Positions 24,153-33,668 are shown, counted from the first letter of the stretch. The stretch: 64,000 nt of DNA from Bosea sp. ANAM02 (GCF_011764485.1 NZ_AP022848.1:3438001-3502000); one strand, 5' to 3'. Numbers and translations are program-made. Notes: generated from the sequence alone by a model not told the origin.

Positions 24153-25640
24153 TCACAGTTCGTAGATCGTGGCGCGGGGCGCGAAGGCGACGCCCTCGTC
24201 GAGCGGGTAGATCGGCCGGGCGCAGATGGTGTGGCCCAGGCTCTTCAGGTTGGCGGAGGTCGCGCCGGGCGCATCGATGTTGAAGTTCCGCGCGCACCAC
24301 TGGTCGAACATGTGGAACTCGGTGTGGGGGGACTTCACCACGATCAGGTCGAAATCGGTCGGGTCGATGCCGTTGGCGTAGTACATCGCGCGGTCGAACA
24401 GGCTGACCGAGCGGCTCATGACCACGACGGTGACGTTGTCCCAGGTCAGCACCGCAGTCGGCCCGGCGCTCAACGGCGCCTTCATTGTCTCCAGCGCCGC
24501 CTCGCCATCCGAGAGCAGCTTGACCTTGGCCTTGACCTGCATCGGCGGGAAGCGCGCGGGATCGATCGAACCGCCGAGCGCGACCTCGATCGTCGCGCCG
24601 ATTCCGGCCTTGTGCGCGGCGGCCGCTGCCGGCGCGTCGACGATCTGGGCCAGCACCCGCTTGCCGTAGCCGGCCTTGCGCAAGGCGGCGAGGATCGCGT
24701 TGCTGTCGCCGGAGGCGCCCGACGAGGTCGCGTCGGCGGCATCGGTGAAGATCACCGGACCGTCGATGCTGCGGGCCTGCGCGATGGCACGTTCCAGCGG
24801 GACGAGCTTGCCCTGCATGCGGAAGCGCAAGGGCCAGAATTCCTCGGCGAGCCGGATCGCCTCGCTCTCGGCAGCGTCCCTGTCGCCATCGGTGAGGATC
24901 AGCACCTGCGAGCAGAGTTCGGGCACATCGGTAAAGGGATTGCCGATCATGATGCCGGCCGCGAGCGCCCGCCCCTCCTCCTCCAGCCGGCGGCATTCGG
25001 CCAAAAGCTCGCCGTAGCAGCCGATCTTGGTGATGAGTTCGTCGCCACGCACGAGAGCGGGAATGACGACGCGGGCGGCGACCGGCTTGATCCCGCCCGC
25101 CATCAGCTTGAGCAGAAGTTCGGCGGCGCGGCGGCCCGTGTCCGCGAAATCGACATGAGGGTAGGTCCAGTAGATCGCGAAACCGTCGACATTGCGGAGC
25201 ATGCGATCGGTCAGGATGCCGTGGAGGTCGAGCGAGATCACGATCGGCATGTCCGGCCCGACGCGCTGACGCAGCTTCTCCAGCAGGTAGCCTTCCGGAT
25301 CGAGCTCGCCATCAGCGCCCATCGCGCCATGCAGCGAGACATAGATGCCGTCTATGCGATCGAGCTTCGCGAAGATCGCGGCGAGGATTTCTTCCGAGAG
25401 CTTCTTCCAGCCTGCCGCCGAGAGCGGGCCGGCGCTGCCCGAGCGCGCGCAGATCGTCGGCACGATCTCGATATCTGGCCTCGCCTCGAAGACCGCGAGC
25501 GCGCCGCCGAGCTCCTGGTTCTGGCCGCGCTGTACGTAGAGCCCGTCGCCATGATGGATCAGGAAGTTCTCGTAATGCGACGGCAGGGGGTTGAAGGAGG
25601 AGATCTCCTGCTTGCAGTCGGCGATCAGGATGCGCTTCAT
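24153..25640 (-). CDS. M81-family metallopeptidase (MlrC-like)
   Basis: A 495-residue protein of the family named after microcystinase MlrC. It has the N-terminal domain with RILIADCKQEISSFNPLPSHYENF and YVSLHGAMGADGELDPEGYLLEKLR, metal-binding SLDLHGILTDRML and YWTYPHVDFADTGRRAA, and the C-terminal domain (SSGASGDSNAILAALRKAGYG ... FDQWCARNFNIDAPGATSANLKSLGH). Most family members sit next to peptide or amino-acid transporters and their true substrates are unknown. It starts 18 bp after the permease gene stop, so a Dpp-type importer probably feeds it. Confidence 0.9.
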   Translation of the reverse strand: MKRILIADCKQEISSFNPLPSHYENFLIHHGDGLYVQRGQNQELGGALAVFEARPDIEIVPTICARSGSAGPLSAAGWKKLSEEILAAIFAKLDRIDGIYVSLHGAMGADGELDPEGYLLEKLRQRVGPDMPIVISLDLHGILTDRMLRNVDGFAIYWTYPHVDFADTGRRAAELLLKLMAGGIKPVAARVVIPALVRGDELITKIGCYGELLAECRRLEEEGRALAAGIMIGNPFTDVPELCSQVLILTDGDRDAAESEAIRLAEEFWPLRFRMQGKLVPLERAIAQARSIDGPVIFTDAADATSSGASGDSNAILAALRKAGYGKRVLAQIVDAPAAAAAHKAGIGATIEVALGGSIDPARFPPMQVKAKVKLLSDGEAALETMKAPLSAGPTAVLTWDNVTVVVMSRSVSLFDRAMYYANGIDPTDFDLIVVKSPHTEFHMFDQWCARNFNIDAPGATSANLKSLGHTICARPIYPLDEGVAFAPRATIYEL

Positions 25641-25658
25641 CGGGCGGCTCCGGCGGGG

Positions 25659-26507
25659 TCAGAATTTCAGGCGGGGGTCGAGCACGTCGCGCAGGCCGTC
25701 GCCGAGCAGGTTGAGGCCGAGCACGCAGGTGATGATCGCGAGGCCCGGAAATACCGTGATCCAGGGCGCCTCGCGCATGAAATCGCGCCCCTGGGCGATG
25801 ATCGAGCCGAAGGAGGCGGCCGGCGGCGGCGGACCGGCGCCGACGAAGGAGAGCGCGGCCTCGGCCAGGACCGCGATGGCGAAGACATAGGTCAGGCGCA
25901 CGATCAGCGGGCCGGCGACATTGCGCAGCACATGCTTGAACAGGATCGTCCATTCGCCGACGCCGATCGAACGGGCGGCGGCGATGTATTCCTGCTCCTT
26001 TTCGAGCAGCACCGAGGCGCGCACGATGCGGGCCGTATGCGGAGTCGTGGCGATGGCGAGCGCGATCACGACATTGGTCAGCGAGGCACCGAGCACGGCC
26101 GAGACGACCATGGCCAGCACGATCGACGGGAAGGCCATCAGCGCATCCATGATCCGCATGATCGGCTGGTCGAGATGATGGAAATAGCCGGCGACGGCAC
26201 CGCAGAGCGTGCCGGCGATGCCTGCCAGAAGTGCCGTGAAAGCGCCGATGGCGAGCGAGATGCGGGCGCCGATCATCACGCGGGAGAGAATATCGCGACC
26301 GAAATGGTCGGTGCCGAACCAGTGCACGGCGCTGGGCGCCGCAAGGCGGGCGCGGACATTGCTTTTGAGCGGATCGAAAGGCGTGAGCCAATCGGCGGCA
26401 AGCGCGACCGCGACCATTGCGAGCACCAGCACCGCCCCGATGACGAAGGAGCGGTTGCGAAAGAGGCGCCCCCAGAGCGCGCGGCCGACGAGTGGCGTGC
26501 CCTGCAT
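25659..26507 (-). CDS. Peptide-type ABC transporter permease, DppC-like
   Basis: A 282-residue inner-membrane permease of the oligopeptide/nickel family. The N-terminal helix (FVIGAVLVLAMVAVALAADWL) is followed by HWFGTDHFGRDILSRVMIGARISL, a hallmark of DppC/OppC chains, and by the EAA loop AARSIGVGEWTILFKHVLRNV. ATG 26507 overlaps the DppB-like stop as ATGA. Pairs with the upstream permease to form the channel. No ATPase gene of this transporter lies in the window, so it must borrow one or have it elsewhere. Confidence 0.92.
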   Translation of the reverse strand: MQGTPLVGRALWGRLFRNRSFVIGAVLVLAMVAVALAADWLTPFDPLKSNVRARLAAPSAVHWFGTDHFGRDILSRVMIGARISLAIGAFTALLAGIAGTLCGAVAGYFHHLDQPIMRIMDALMAFPSIVLAMVVSAVLGASLTNVVIALAIATTPHTARIVRASVLLEKEQEYIAAARSIGVGEWTILFKHVLRNVAGPLIVRLTYVFAIAVLAEAALSFVGAGPPPPAASFGSIIAQGRDFMREAPWITVFPGLAIITCVLGLNLLGDGLRDVLDPRLKF

Positions 26508-27451
26508 CAAGCCAGCCTCACCCGGGGATCGACCACGGCGTAGAGGATGTCGACGACGAGATTGATCGCGAGATAGATGACCGCGAGGAAGAGCAAGCCG
26601 CCCTGCAGCACCGGGAAATCGCGCGAGGCGATGGCGCCGACGATCAGGCGGCCGATGCCGGGAATCGAGAAGACCTGCTCGACGATGACCGCGCCGCCGA
26701 GCAAGGCGCCGGAGACGATGCCGATCACGGTGAGGATCGGGATCATCGCGTTCGGCAATGCATGGCGCAGGACGACATGGAGCTTGGCCAGCCCCTTGGC
26801 ATCGGCCGTGCGGACATAATCCTGCGAGAGCGTATCCAACATCGAGGCCCGCGCCATACGGGCGATGAAGCCGACCTGCACCAGCCCCAGGGTCAGGGCC
26901 GGCAGGACCATGCTGCGCAGCCATTCGGCCGGCGATTCCATGAAGGGCGTGAAGCCGCCGCTCGGCAGCCAACCGAGCGAGACAGCGAAGACCAGCACCA
27001 TGACGAGGCCGAGCCAGAAATCCGGTACCGAGAGCCCGAGCAGCGCCGTGGTCATCACCGCCTGATCGGGCCAGCGGTTGTGATTGACGGCCGCGATGAT
27101 GCCGGCGGCGACGCCGAAGAAGACGGCGAAGGCCAGCGCCAGCGCCGCCAGCGAGAGCGTCACCGGCAGGCGCTCGATCAGGGCCGCCGTCACCGAACGG
27201 TTGAGCAGGATCGACTGGCCGAGATCGCCACTCAGGATGCGGCCGTACCAGCCCAGCATCTGCTGCGGCAGCGAGAGATCGAGCCCGAGCGCGCTGCGCA
27301 GCCTGGCGACCTGTTCCGGCGTCGCCGAGGCGTCGAGGAAGGCTGCCGCCGGATCGCCCGGCACCAGCCAGATCAGCGCGAAGGACAGCAGCGAGACCAG
27401 GACGAGCACGAGAAAGGCGCCCGCGAGCCGGCGGATCAGGAAATGCCCCAT
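26507..27451 (-). CDS. Peptide-type ABC transporter permease, DppB-like
   Basis: A 314-residue permease. It starts MGHFLIRRLAGAFLVLVLVSLLSFALIWLVPGDPA, the canonical first helix of DppB/OppB proteins, and contains the EAA loop DAKGLAKLHVVLRHALPNAMIPILTVIG and GGAVIVEQVFSIPGIGRLIVGAI. It overlaps the DppC-like gene by four bases. A dispersed repeat element (27497-27606) lies between it and the upstream binding-protein gene, yet all genes keep one orientation and probably one transcript. Confidence 0.92.
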   Translation of the reverse strand: MGHFLIRRLAGAFLVLVLVSLLSFALIWLVPGDPAAAFLDASATPEQVARLRSALGLDLSLPQQMLGWYGRILSGDLGQSILLNRSVTAALIERLPVTLSLAALALAFAVFFGVAAGIIAAVNHNRWPDQAVMTTALLGLSVPDFWLGLVMVLVFAVSLGWLPSGGFTPFMESPAEWLRSMVLPALTLGLVQVGFIARMARASMLDTLSQDYVRTADAKGLAKLHVVLRHALPNAMIPILTVIGIVSGALLGGAVIVEQVFSIPGIGRLIVGAIASRDFPVLQGGLLFLAVIYLAINLVVDILYAVVDPRVRLA

Positions 27452-27496
27452 GCCGCCCTCCTTTCGAGCGTTGGTCGATGATCGAGAAAGAGGCGC

Positions 27497-27606
27497 GTCA
27501 TCCCGGGCGACCGGAGGGAGACCCGGGATCCATTCCGGAGCGCTTCCGATGAAGGTTCAGGCATGGATCCCGGATCGGCCCCGCTTCGCGGCTTGTCCGG
27601 GATGAC
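27497..27606. repeat. Dispersed GTCATCCCGG repeat, copy A
   Basis: A 110-bp element bounded by GTCATCCCGG and CCGGGATGAC. Its core of about 49 bp, which includes ATTCCGGAGCGCTTCCG and AAGGTTCAGGCATGGATCCC, recurs at 59319-59367 with three mismatches. The whole can fold as a long hairpin. It lies inside an operon. Confidence 0.85.
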
Positions 27607-27637
27607 ATCGTTCTGGACAGCTGGCGAACGACTGCCC

Positions 27638-29176
27638 TCAAGGCTCCAGCCAGACGCCCCACATGCGCGGGATGCGATAGGGCTTGAAGTTCTTGAGCTT
27701 GGCCGTCGAGGCCTGGAAGACGCCGTAGTTGCCGGCCTTCATCGCGACAGCCGCGTCGTACATGTGCTTCTGGAAGGCGTCGAAGAGGGCCTTGCGCTTC
27801 CCTTCGTCCATCTCGGCGTTGAAGGCGGCGGCGATGCGATCGATCTCCGGATCCTTCGCCTGCTGCGAGAGGCCGTTGACCCAGGGCGCCATCACCGAGC
27901 CCGGACCTTCATAGGGCTCGATGCCGAAGCCATGCGTCCAGAAGGTCCAGCCGGTCGGCGTGAAGCCGATTTTCGAGACGGTCGGCCAGTCGGAAACCGC
28001 GATATCGACCTCGACGCCGATCTCCTTCAGCTTCTGCTGGACCAGCGTCGCCGTATCGACATTGGGGCGCAGGTTGTCGGTGATGAAGGTGACCTTGCCG
28101 CCCTTGTAGGAGGATTTGGCGAGCAGCTCCTTGGCGAGCTTGATGTCGGACTTGTTGTACTTGTCGCTGCCGACCATTGAATGGAAGGCCGCGCCCGGAT
28201 AGAGCCAGCTCGGATCCATCTGGTAGATATCGGCATAGGAGATCGCCATGATCTCCTCCATGTCGAGCGCCGCCTGGACGGCGAGCCGGAAGTTCACGTC
28301 ATTGGCGGGGGCCTGGGCCTGGTTGAACTTGATCACCTGCAGGCCGAACGGCACCATCTTGTGGATGGTGAAGCGGTTGTCGGTGCCCAGGCGCTTTGCG
28401 GTCGGCCCGTCGACGGTCTCGTTGAACTGGATCTGCCCGGCTTCGAGCGCCGCGCTGCGGGCGCCGCCCTCCGGCATGAAGCGAAAGGTCACCGTATCCA
28501 GGAAGGCTTCCTTCTTGCCGGCGAAACCGTCGCGGCCGGTGCCCTTCGGATTGGGCGCATAGCCGTCATAGCGCGTCAGCTTGACGTGGCTGTCCGGCCT
28601 GTACTCGACGAATTTGTAGGGACCGGTGCCGATGATCTCGATCTTGCCGGCTTCCTTGGCAGCCTCGCTCGCCGGATAGATCGCGATCGGCGCGCGCGGC
28701 GAGGAGAGATTGTCGAGGAAGGTCGATTGCGCCTGCTTCAGCGTGACCGTGACCTCGTGCTCGCCGCTCGCCTTGATCGTGTCGATGGCGGCGACCAGCG
28801 CCGGCGAGGCGCCGACCTTGCGATAGCGCTCCAGCGAGGCGACGACATCGGCCGCGTCGAGCTTCTTGCCGTTATGGAAGCTCACGTCCTTGCGGATCGG
28901 GAAGACATAGGTCTTGCCGTCAGGCGAGACCGTGACGCCCTCGGCCAACTCCGGCACGGGCTTGGCGTTCTCGTCGCGAGCATAGAGCGTCTCGAAGATG
29001 TGGAGCGTGACGTTGCGCGAGGCCTGCGCCGAGGTGATCTGCGCATCGAGCGAAGGCGGCGCCTGGCTGATGCCGATGACGACGTCGCCGCCCTTGCGCT
29101 GGGCCAGCGCGTTCTGGGCCCCTCCGAGCATGAGCGCCGCCGCGAGAGCCGCGCCGACGATGATGTGCTTTGCCAT
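27638..29176 (-). CDS. Peptide-type ABC transporter substrate-binding protein
   Basis: A 512-residue periplasmic protein of the DppA/OppA class. The signal peptide is MAKHIIVGAALAAALMLGGAQNALA (cleavage near residue 25). Conserved segments are PPSLDAQITSAQASRNVTLHIFETLYARDENAKPVPELAEG, VSFHNGKKLDAADVVASLERY and GTGPYKFVEYRPDSHVKLTRYDGY. Such proteins bind peptides, nickel chelates, opines or sugars. The cluster suggests a peptide-like or N-acylated ligand. It lies 57 bp after the deacylase gene. Confidence 0.92.
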   Translation of the reverse strand: MAKHIIVGAALAAALMLGGAQNALAQRKGGDVVIGISQAPPSLDAQITSAQASRNVTLHIFETLYARDENAKPVPELAEGVTVSPDGKTYVFPIRKDVSFHNGKKLDAADVVASLERYRKVGASPALVAAIDTIKASGEHEVTVTLKQAQSTFLDNLSSPRAPIAIYPASEAAKEAGKIEIIGTGPYKFVEYRPDSHVKLTRYDGYAPNPKGTGRDGFAGKKEAFLDTVTFRFMPEGGARSAALEAGQIQFNETVDGPTAKRLGTDNRFTIHKMVPFGLQVIKFNQAQAPANDVNFRLAVQAALDMEEIMAISYADIYQMDPSWLYPGAAFHSMVGSDKYNKSDIKLAKELLAKSSYKGGKVTFITDNLRPNVDTATLVQQKLKEIGVEVDIAVSDWPTVSKIGFTPTGWTFWTHGFGIEPYEGPGSVMAPWVNGLSQQAKDPEIDRIAAAFNAEMDEGKRKALFDAFQKHMYDAAVAMKAGNYGVFQASTAKLKNFKPYRIPRMWGVWLEP

Positions 29177-29233
29177 GTTCTTGTCCCCTCAGGATTGATG
29201 GTCAGGCACGTGGTGGTTCAGGCGTAAGCTGGG

Positions 29234-30265
29234 TCAGGCCGCGGCACGCGCCGCGTCGTAATCCTCCATCAGCACGGCGACGGCATCGCCGCGCTGGACG
29301 CGGCCAGGGCCCGCGGACATCCAGAGCACGCCGTCGCGGCGGTAGCGGACCTCCAGCGGGTCGCGGTCGATGTCCTCGACGAAATGCAAACAGCCCGCGA
29401 GATCGCCGGCGCGGCAGAGATCGCCGACGACGTTACGCGGCTCGAACAGGCCACCGGCCGGCGCAAAGGAATAACCGGCGGCATCGCGCACCATCATGTG
29501 GCGGGTGCCGGGAGAGCCGTTGCGCTGCGTCGTGTCGGGTTTTCCGTCCATCAGGCCGAAATGCTTGAGAATGTTGGTCAGCGCCCGGTCGGCGATGCGC
29601 ACGCCCTCGACATTGACGCGGCCCCAGCCGCCGAGCTCGGTGCCGAGCGAGAGGATGCCGCGCCGCTCCACGGAGGAGGTCAGGGTCGCGCCTTCGTCGA
29701 CGCCCCAGAACACGACATTGTAGGGCGCGCCGAAGGCTGCAGCCGCCGCCATGGTGCGCTCGCGCAACTTCGCGTCGGCGACGTAGTGCATGTTGGTCGA
29801 GAGGGCCGAGTCGCCGGAATGACCGGCGGTGTGGAGATCGACGGAGACATCGATCAGCGGCAGCACGACGCTGTCGACGAAATGCGCCAGCATCTCGGAG
29901 AAGGTGCCGCGCGGATTGCCGGGGAAGCAGCGATTCATATCGCGGTTGTCGACCGGCGAGAGCCGGGTGTCGTTGAGCACGGCCGGCATGTTCAGCGCCG
30001 GGATCATGATCACCCTGCCCTGCACCTTGGCCGGATCGAGGCTGTGGGCGAGGCGCGAGACCGCGATCTGGCCCTCGTATTCGTCGCCATGTACGCCGCC
30101 GGTGAACAGGACCGTCGGACCGGAGCCGTTCTTCACGCTGACGACCGGGATTTCGACGACGCCCCAGCCGGAGGTGTTGCGCGACAAGGGCGCCCGCAGA
30201 TAGCCGGCCTGCCGCCCCGACGCTTCAAAGTCGATCTCGCACCGAATTCGGCTTTCCGACGCCAT
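29234..30265 (-). CDS. Succinylglutamate desuccinylase/aspartoacylase-family deacylase
   Basis: A 343-residue zinc hydrolase. The zinc ligands are GGVHGDEYEG (His and Glu, about residues 56-65) and DLHTAGHSGD (His). NRCFPGNPRGT and a glutamate in LSLGTELGG complete the carboxypeptidase-like site, and the C-terminal domain (GGLFEPRNVVGDLCRAGDLAGCLHFVED) is the beta-barrel seen in AstE-like and DoeB-like proteins. It would remove an N-acyl group from an amino acid. The start at 30265 follows GAGGAGGGG; the frame opens further upstream through the operator. First gene of the leftward cluster and divergent from the GntR regulator. Confidence 0.87.
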   Translation of the reverse strand: MASESRIRCEIDFEASGRQAGYLRAPLSRNTSGWGVVEIPVVSVKNGSGPTVLFTGGVHGDEYEGQIAVSRLAHSLDPAKVQGRVIMIPALNMPAVLNDTRLSPVDNRDMNRCFPGNPRGTFSEMLAHFVDSVVLPLIDVSVDLHTAGHSGDSALSTNMHYVADAKLRERTMAAAAAFGAPYNVVFWGVDEGATLTSSVERRGILSLGTELGGWGRVNVEGVRIADRALTNILKHFGLMDGKPDTTQRNGSPGTRHMMVRDAAGYSFAPAGGLFEPRNVVGDLCRAGDLAGCLHFVEDIDRDPLEVRYRRDGVLWMSAGPGRVQRGDAVAVLMEDYDAARAAA

Positions 30266-30291
30266 AGCGAACCCCTCCTCGCTCTTGCGTT

Positions 30292-30317
30292 TCGTATGAT
30301 TGTATACGATCATACGA
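30292..30317. promoter_or_regulatory. 26-bp palindromic GntR operator
   Basis: The arms CGTATGAT...ATCATACG surround a GTATAC centre, with only one mismatched pair over 26 bp. A GTATAC core is typical of FadR-subfamily GntR operators. It lies between the divergent deacylase and GntR genes, 26 bp from one start codon and 27 bp from the other, so one dimer could control both directions. Confidence 0.75.
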
Positions 30318-30344
30318 TCTGTCAAGCGAAGGGCAGAGAGCCGG

Positions 30345-31103
30345 ATGACCGATACGGGCGAGCGGATGCGGGCAACCGAAGCAGCGGCGCAGGAGCGGGC
30401 GAGAAGCTCTGGCCCCGACTGGCAGCCCTTGCAGCCACAGACGCTCGTCGACCATGCGATCGAGGCGATCATCGCCGGCGCTGCCGCCGGGCTGATCCTG
30501 CCGGGCGACCGGATCGTCGAGGTCGATCTTGCCCGCAAGCTCGGCGTGAGCCGCGTTCCGGTGCGCGAGGCTTTGCGCCTGCTCGAAAGCCAGGGCGTCG
30601 TGGTCAGCGAGCCCTACAAGGGCATTCGGCTCCGCCCGGTGACGAACGAGCGCGTCTCCGACCTCATCGAGGCGCGGATCGCGCTGGAAGCCAGCGCGGT
30701 CGTGCGCGCCGTGGCCGCCGGCCGCAATCACGGCGCCCATCTCGACGAATTGCGGGCTGCCGTCGCCGAAATGGAGCTGATGGCGGCGCGCGGCAGCGCC
30801 TATGGTGTCGCGGTTGCCGATACCGGCTTCCACCGCGCGCTCTGCCTGCTCGGCGGCAACAGTGTCACCTTCGACCTCTGGGAGACGCTAGCGCCGCAAT
30901 GCACGATCATCTTCGGCCTCGCCACCTTCGGCAAGCCGATGGCCGGCGTGGTCGAGGAGCATGTCGACCTGCTCGCGGCCTTCGAGGCCGGCGATATCGC
31001 GGTGATCACCCGCACGCTCGACGAGCACATCACCGTCATGAACCACGCGATGGATTACGAGGCCATCGTCGCCCAGCGCCGCAGGGAAAGGGATTTGCCG
31101 TGA
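30345..31103 (+). CDS. GntR-family regulator, FCD (FadR) subfamily
   Basis: A 252-residue regulator. The winged helix occupies about residues 30-95 (LVDHAIEAIIAG ... LPGDRIVEVDLARKLGVSRVPVREALRLLESQGVV), and the C-terminal FCD helical domain binds a carboxylate-type effector, with LIEARIALEASAVVRAV and the metal-ligand histidines near FHRAL and EEHVDLLAAFEAGD. ATG 30345 is used rather than the frame opening at 30300, which would cover the operator. The following enolase-family gene starts with a GTG that overlaps this stop (GTGA), so regulator and enzyme are co-translated. Confidence 0.92.
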   Translation: MTDTGERMRATEAAAQERARSSGPDWQPLQPQTLVDHAIEAIIAGAAAGLILPGDRIVEVDLARKLGVSRVPVREALRLLESQGVVVSEPYKGIRLRPVTNERVSDLIEARIALEASAVVRAVAAGRNHGAHLDELRAAVAEMELMAARGSAYGVAVADTGFHRALCLLGGNSVTFDLWETLAPQCTIIFGLATFGKPMAGVVEEHVDLLAAFEAGDIAVITRTLDEHITVMNHAMDYEAIVAQRRRERDLP

Positions 31104-32296
31104 ACGACCAGCCCATCCAGACGCGCGCGGCCGGCCGGGCGGCGGGGCTCCCGCCCTTCCGCATCACCCGCATCGAGGCCGCCCCCCTTTTCGGCGAAAG
31201 CCCGAAGGGCGGCTGGTCGGCCGAGATCCGGCCGGAGGATTCGATCCATGCGCTGATCGCGGTGCATACCGACCAGGGCCTGACCGGATATGGCAGCGTC
31301 TTCACCGATGGCCGCCTCGTGCAGGCCGGGCTGAAGGTGCTGGAACCGCTTTTCCTCGGCGCGGACGCGCTCTCGCCCGATTTCGTCAGTGAGAAGCTGC
31401 ACCAGAACACCTTCTGGATGGGGCGCGGCGGCACGCTGACCCATACAATCAGCGGCATCGACATCGCGCTATGGGACATCCTCGGCCAGGCGACGGGGCT
31501 CAGCGTCGGGCGATTGCTGGGCGGACGCTATCGCGAGCGCGTGCAGCCCTATTGCTCGCTCCTGATGGAGAAGCCGGATGTTATGCGGGACGTCGTCGCC
31601 AGCTACCGCGAAAAAGGCTTCAGCGCCTTCAAGATCGGCTGGGGGCCGTTCGGCCGGGCGCTCGACGTCAAGCTCGACGAGGCAATCGTGCGTGCCGCGC
31701 GCGAGGCGGCGGGCGAGAAGTCCAGGCTCTTCGTCGATGCAGGCGCCAGCGACGCGCTCTGGCCTCATGGGCTGAAATGGGCGAAGCGCACAGCCGAAAT
31801 GCTAGCGGATTACGAAGTCGGCTGGTTCGAGGAGCCGGTGAGGCCCGATGCCATCGACGATTACCGCGAATTGCGTCGCTCCTCGCCCGTGCCGATCGCC
31901 GGTTGCGAGGTGCTGACCCGGCGCCAGAGCTTCATTCCCTGGCTGACGACCGGAGCACTCGACATCGTCCAGCCCGACGTCACCAAGGTCGGCGGCATCT
32001 CCGAGCAGCGCCGCATCGCCTGGATGGCCTATGATCTCGGTATCAAATATGTCGGCCATGGCTGGAACACGGCGCTCGGCCTCGCCGCCGACCTGCAGAT
32101 GGCCGCAGCCTTCCCCGATGCCGATCTCGTCGAGTTCATCGGCGGCAGTCCCTATGTCGACGGTATTCTGGCCAAGCCCTTCGCGCTCGATGCCGAAGGC
32201 TGGCTGACGATCCCCGACCTGCCGGGCCTCGGCGTCACGATCGATCGCGGCAAGCTCGGGCGTTATACGCCGGACCCGCAGGCGCTGTTCGGGTAA
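31100..32296 (+). CDS. Enolase-superfamily enzyme, mandelate racemase type (copy 2)
   Basis: A 398-residue relative of copy 1 at 22963-24141. It has the capping domain to about residue 140 (HTISGIDIALWDILGQATG), the barrel with AFKIGWGPFG (KxG rather than KxK), the metal ligands LFVDAGAS, WFEEPVRP and IAGCEVLTRR, and KYVGHGWNTALGLAADLQ with the catalytic-side histidine, then a C-terminal EFIGGSPYVDGIL. GTG 31100 is chosen for its overlap with the GntR stop. The two paralogues flank the transporter and peptidase genes, so they may act on related acids from one compound. Confidence 0.87.
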   Translation: MNDQPIQTRAAGRAAGLPPFRITRIEAAPLFGESPKGGWSAEIRPEDSIHALIAVHTDQGLTGYGSVFTDGRLVQAGLKVLEPLFLGADALSPDFVSEKLHQNTFWMGRGGTLTHTISGIDIALWDILGQATGLSVGRLLGGRYRERVQPYCSLLMEKPDVMRDVVASYREKGFSAFKIGWGPFGRALDVKLDEAIVRAAREAAGEKSRLFVDAGASDALWPHGLKWAKRTAEMLADYEVGWFEEPVRPDAIDDYRELRRSSPVPIAGCEVLTRRQSFIPWLTTGALDIVQPDVTKVGGISEQRRIAWMAYDLGIKYVGHGWNTALGLAADLQMAAAFPDADLVEFIGGSPYVDGILAKPFALDAEGWLTIPDLPGLGVTIDRGKLGRYTPDPQALFG

Positions 32297-32303
32297 GTCT
32301 CAC

Positions 32304-33668
32304 TCACTCCGTTGTCGCATAGGCGGCACGGTCGATGCCGTGGCGGGCGAGCTTGTCGTAGAAGGTCTTGCGGGGGATGCCGAGCATCTCCAGCGTCGCG
32401 CGGACATCGCCGCGATTGGCCTCCAGCGCCTCACGGATGAGGTTTGCCTCGATCGCATTGAGGCGATCCGGCAGGCTGGCGACCGGAGCGTCAGGGCGGG
32501 CCGATTGCGCCGGCAGATCACTGGACAGGCCGAGCACGACCCGTTCGGCGAAGTGGACGAGTTCGCGGACGTTGCCCGGCCAGTCGTTCTCGACCAGATG
32601 GCGCTCGACAGCCCGATCCAGCCCCGGCACCGGCCGGCGATACTTTTCCGCCGCGCGGGCGAGAAAGCGCGTGAAAAGCAGCGGAATATCGCGGCGGCGC
32701 TCGCGTAAAGGGGGGATGCGCAACGTTACGACGTTGAGGCGGTAATAGAGGTCCTCGCGAAAATCGCGACGCTGGGCGGGGTCGCCGAGATCGGCCTTCG
32801 TCGCGGCTACGACGCGGAGATCGACACGGCGAAGGTCGTTCGAGCCCAAAGGCGCGATCTCGCGCATCTCCAGCACGCGCAGGAGCTTGACCTGGGCCGC
32901 GGACGGCATGCTCTCCAGCTCGTCGAGGAACAGCGTGCCGCCGCTCGAATGCTCGATGCGGCCGATCCGCTTCTTCTGCGCGCCGGTGAAGGCGCCGGGC
33001 TCGTAGCCGAAGAGCTCGCTTTCGATCACGCTGTCGGGCAGCGCGCCGCAATTCAGCGCGACGAAAGGCTTTTCGCGCCGCCGGCCGAGCCGGTGCAGCA
33101 GGCCGGCGACGACCTCCTTGCCCGTCCCGGTCTCGCCGAGCACGAGCACGTCGACATCGACATCGGCGAGCTCGCGGATGGTCTGGCGCAGGCGCGTGAT
33201 CGCAGCGGTCTCGCCGATCAGCGCGGTCTCCTCCTCGCCCTGCCCGGCCAGCGCCCGCAGGCGCCGGTTCTCGATGACGAGCGCGCGCTTCTCGGCGGCG
33301 CGCCGGAGCGTCTCGACGAGGCGCTCGCCGGCATAGGGCTTGGCGATGAAGTCATAGGCGCCCTCGCTCATCGCGCCGACGGCGGTGGCGATATCGGCAT
33401 GGCCGGAGATCACGATCACCGGGATATCGGGATCGAGTGCCCGCAGCCGCCGGAACAGCTCGATCCCGTCCATGCCGGGCATGCGGATATCGGTGACGAC
33501 GATGCCGGCATAGTCCGGCCCGATCCGCTTCAGCGCAGCCTCCCCGGACGGCAGCGCCACCGCCCGGAAGCCGGCAAGGCGCAAAGCCTGGACATTGGCG
33601 TCGCGCAGATCGGGATCGTCATCGACGAAGGAGACCTCGATAGCAGCCGCCGCTCCTGGATCGCTCAT
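32304..33668 (-). CDS. dctD: Sigma-54-dependent response regulator DctD
   Basis: A 454-residue activator with a receiver domain (residues 10-125, phosphorylation site D60 in VVTDIRMPG), an AAA+ domain (Walker [10 protein letters not shown], sigma-54 contact [11 protein letters not shown], Walker [11 protein letters not shown]) and a Fis-type helix-turn-helix at the C-terminus ([29 protein letters not shown]). It drives dctA transcription with sigma-54 RNA polymerase on C4-dicarboxylate signals. It overlaps the dctB stop by four bases and is convergent, at 7 bp, with the enolase gene. Confidence 0.93.
   Translation of the reverse strand: MSDPGAAAAIEVSFVDDDPDLRDANVQALRLAGFRAVALPSGEAALKRIGPDYAGIVVTDIRMPGMDGIELFRRLRALDPDIPVIVISGHADIATAVGAMSEGAYDFIAKPYAGERLVETLRRAAEKRALVIENRRLRALAGQGEEETALIGETAAITRLRQTIRELADVDVDVLVLGETGTGKEVVAGLLHRLGRRREKPFVALNCGALPDSVIESELFGYEPGAFTGAQKKRIGRIEHSSGGTLFLDELESMPSAAQVKLLRVLEMREIAPLGSNDLRRVDLRVVAATKADLGDPAQRRDFREDLYYRLNVVTLRIPPLRERRRDIPLLFTRFLARAAEKYRRPVPGLDRAVERHLVENDWPGNVRELVHFAERVVLGLSSDLPAQSARPDAPVASLPDRLNAIEANLIREALEANRGDVRATLEMLGIPRKTFYDKLARHGIDRAAYATTE

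Noticed and set aside
29384..31099. A rightward frame fused upstream of the second enolase-family gene (970 codons in total)
   Set aside because: The upstream ~570 codons are antisense to the deacylase and out of frame with the GntR gene. The real start is the GTG at 31100 overlapping the GntR stop.
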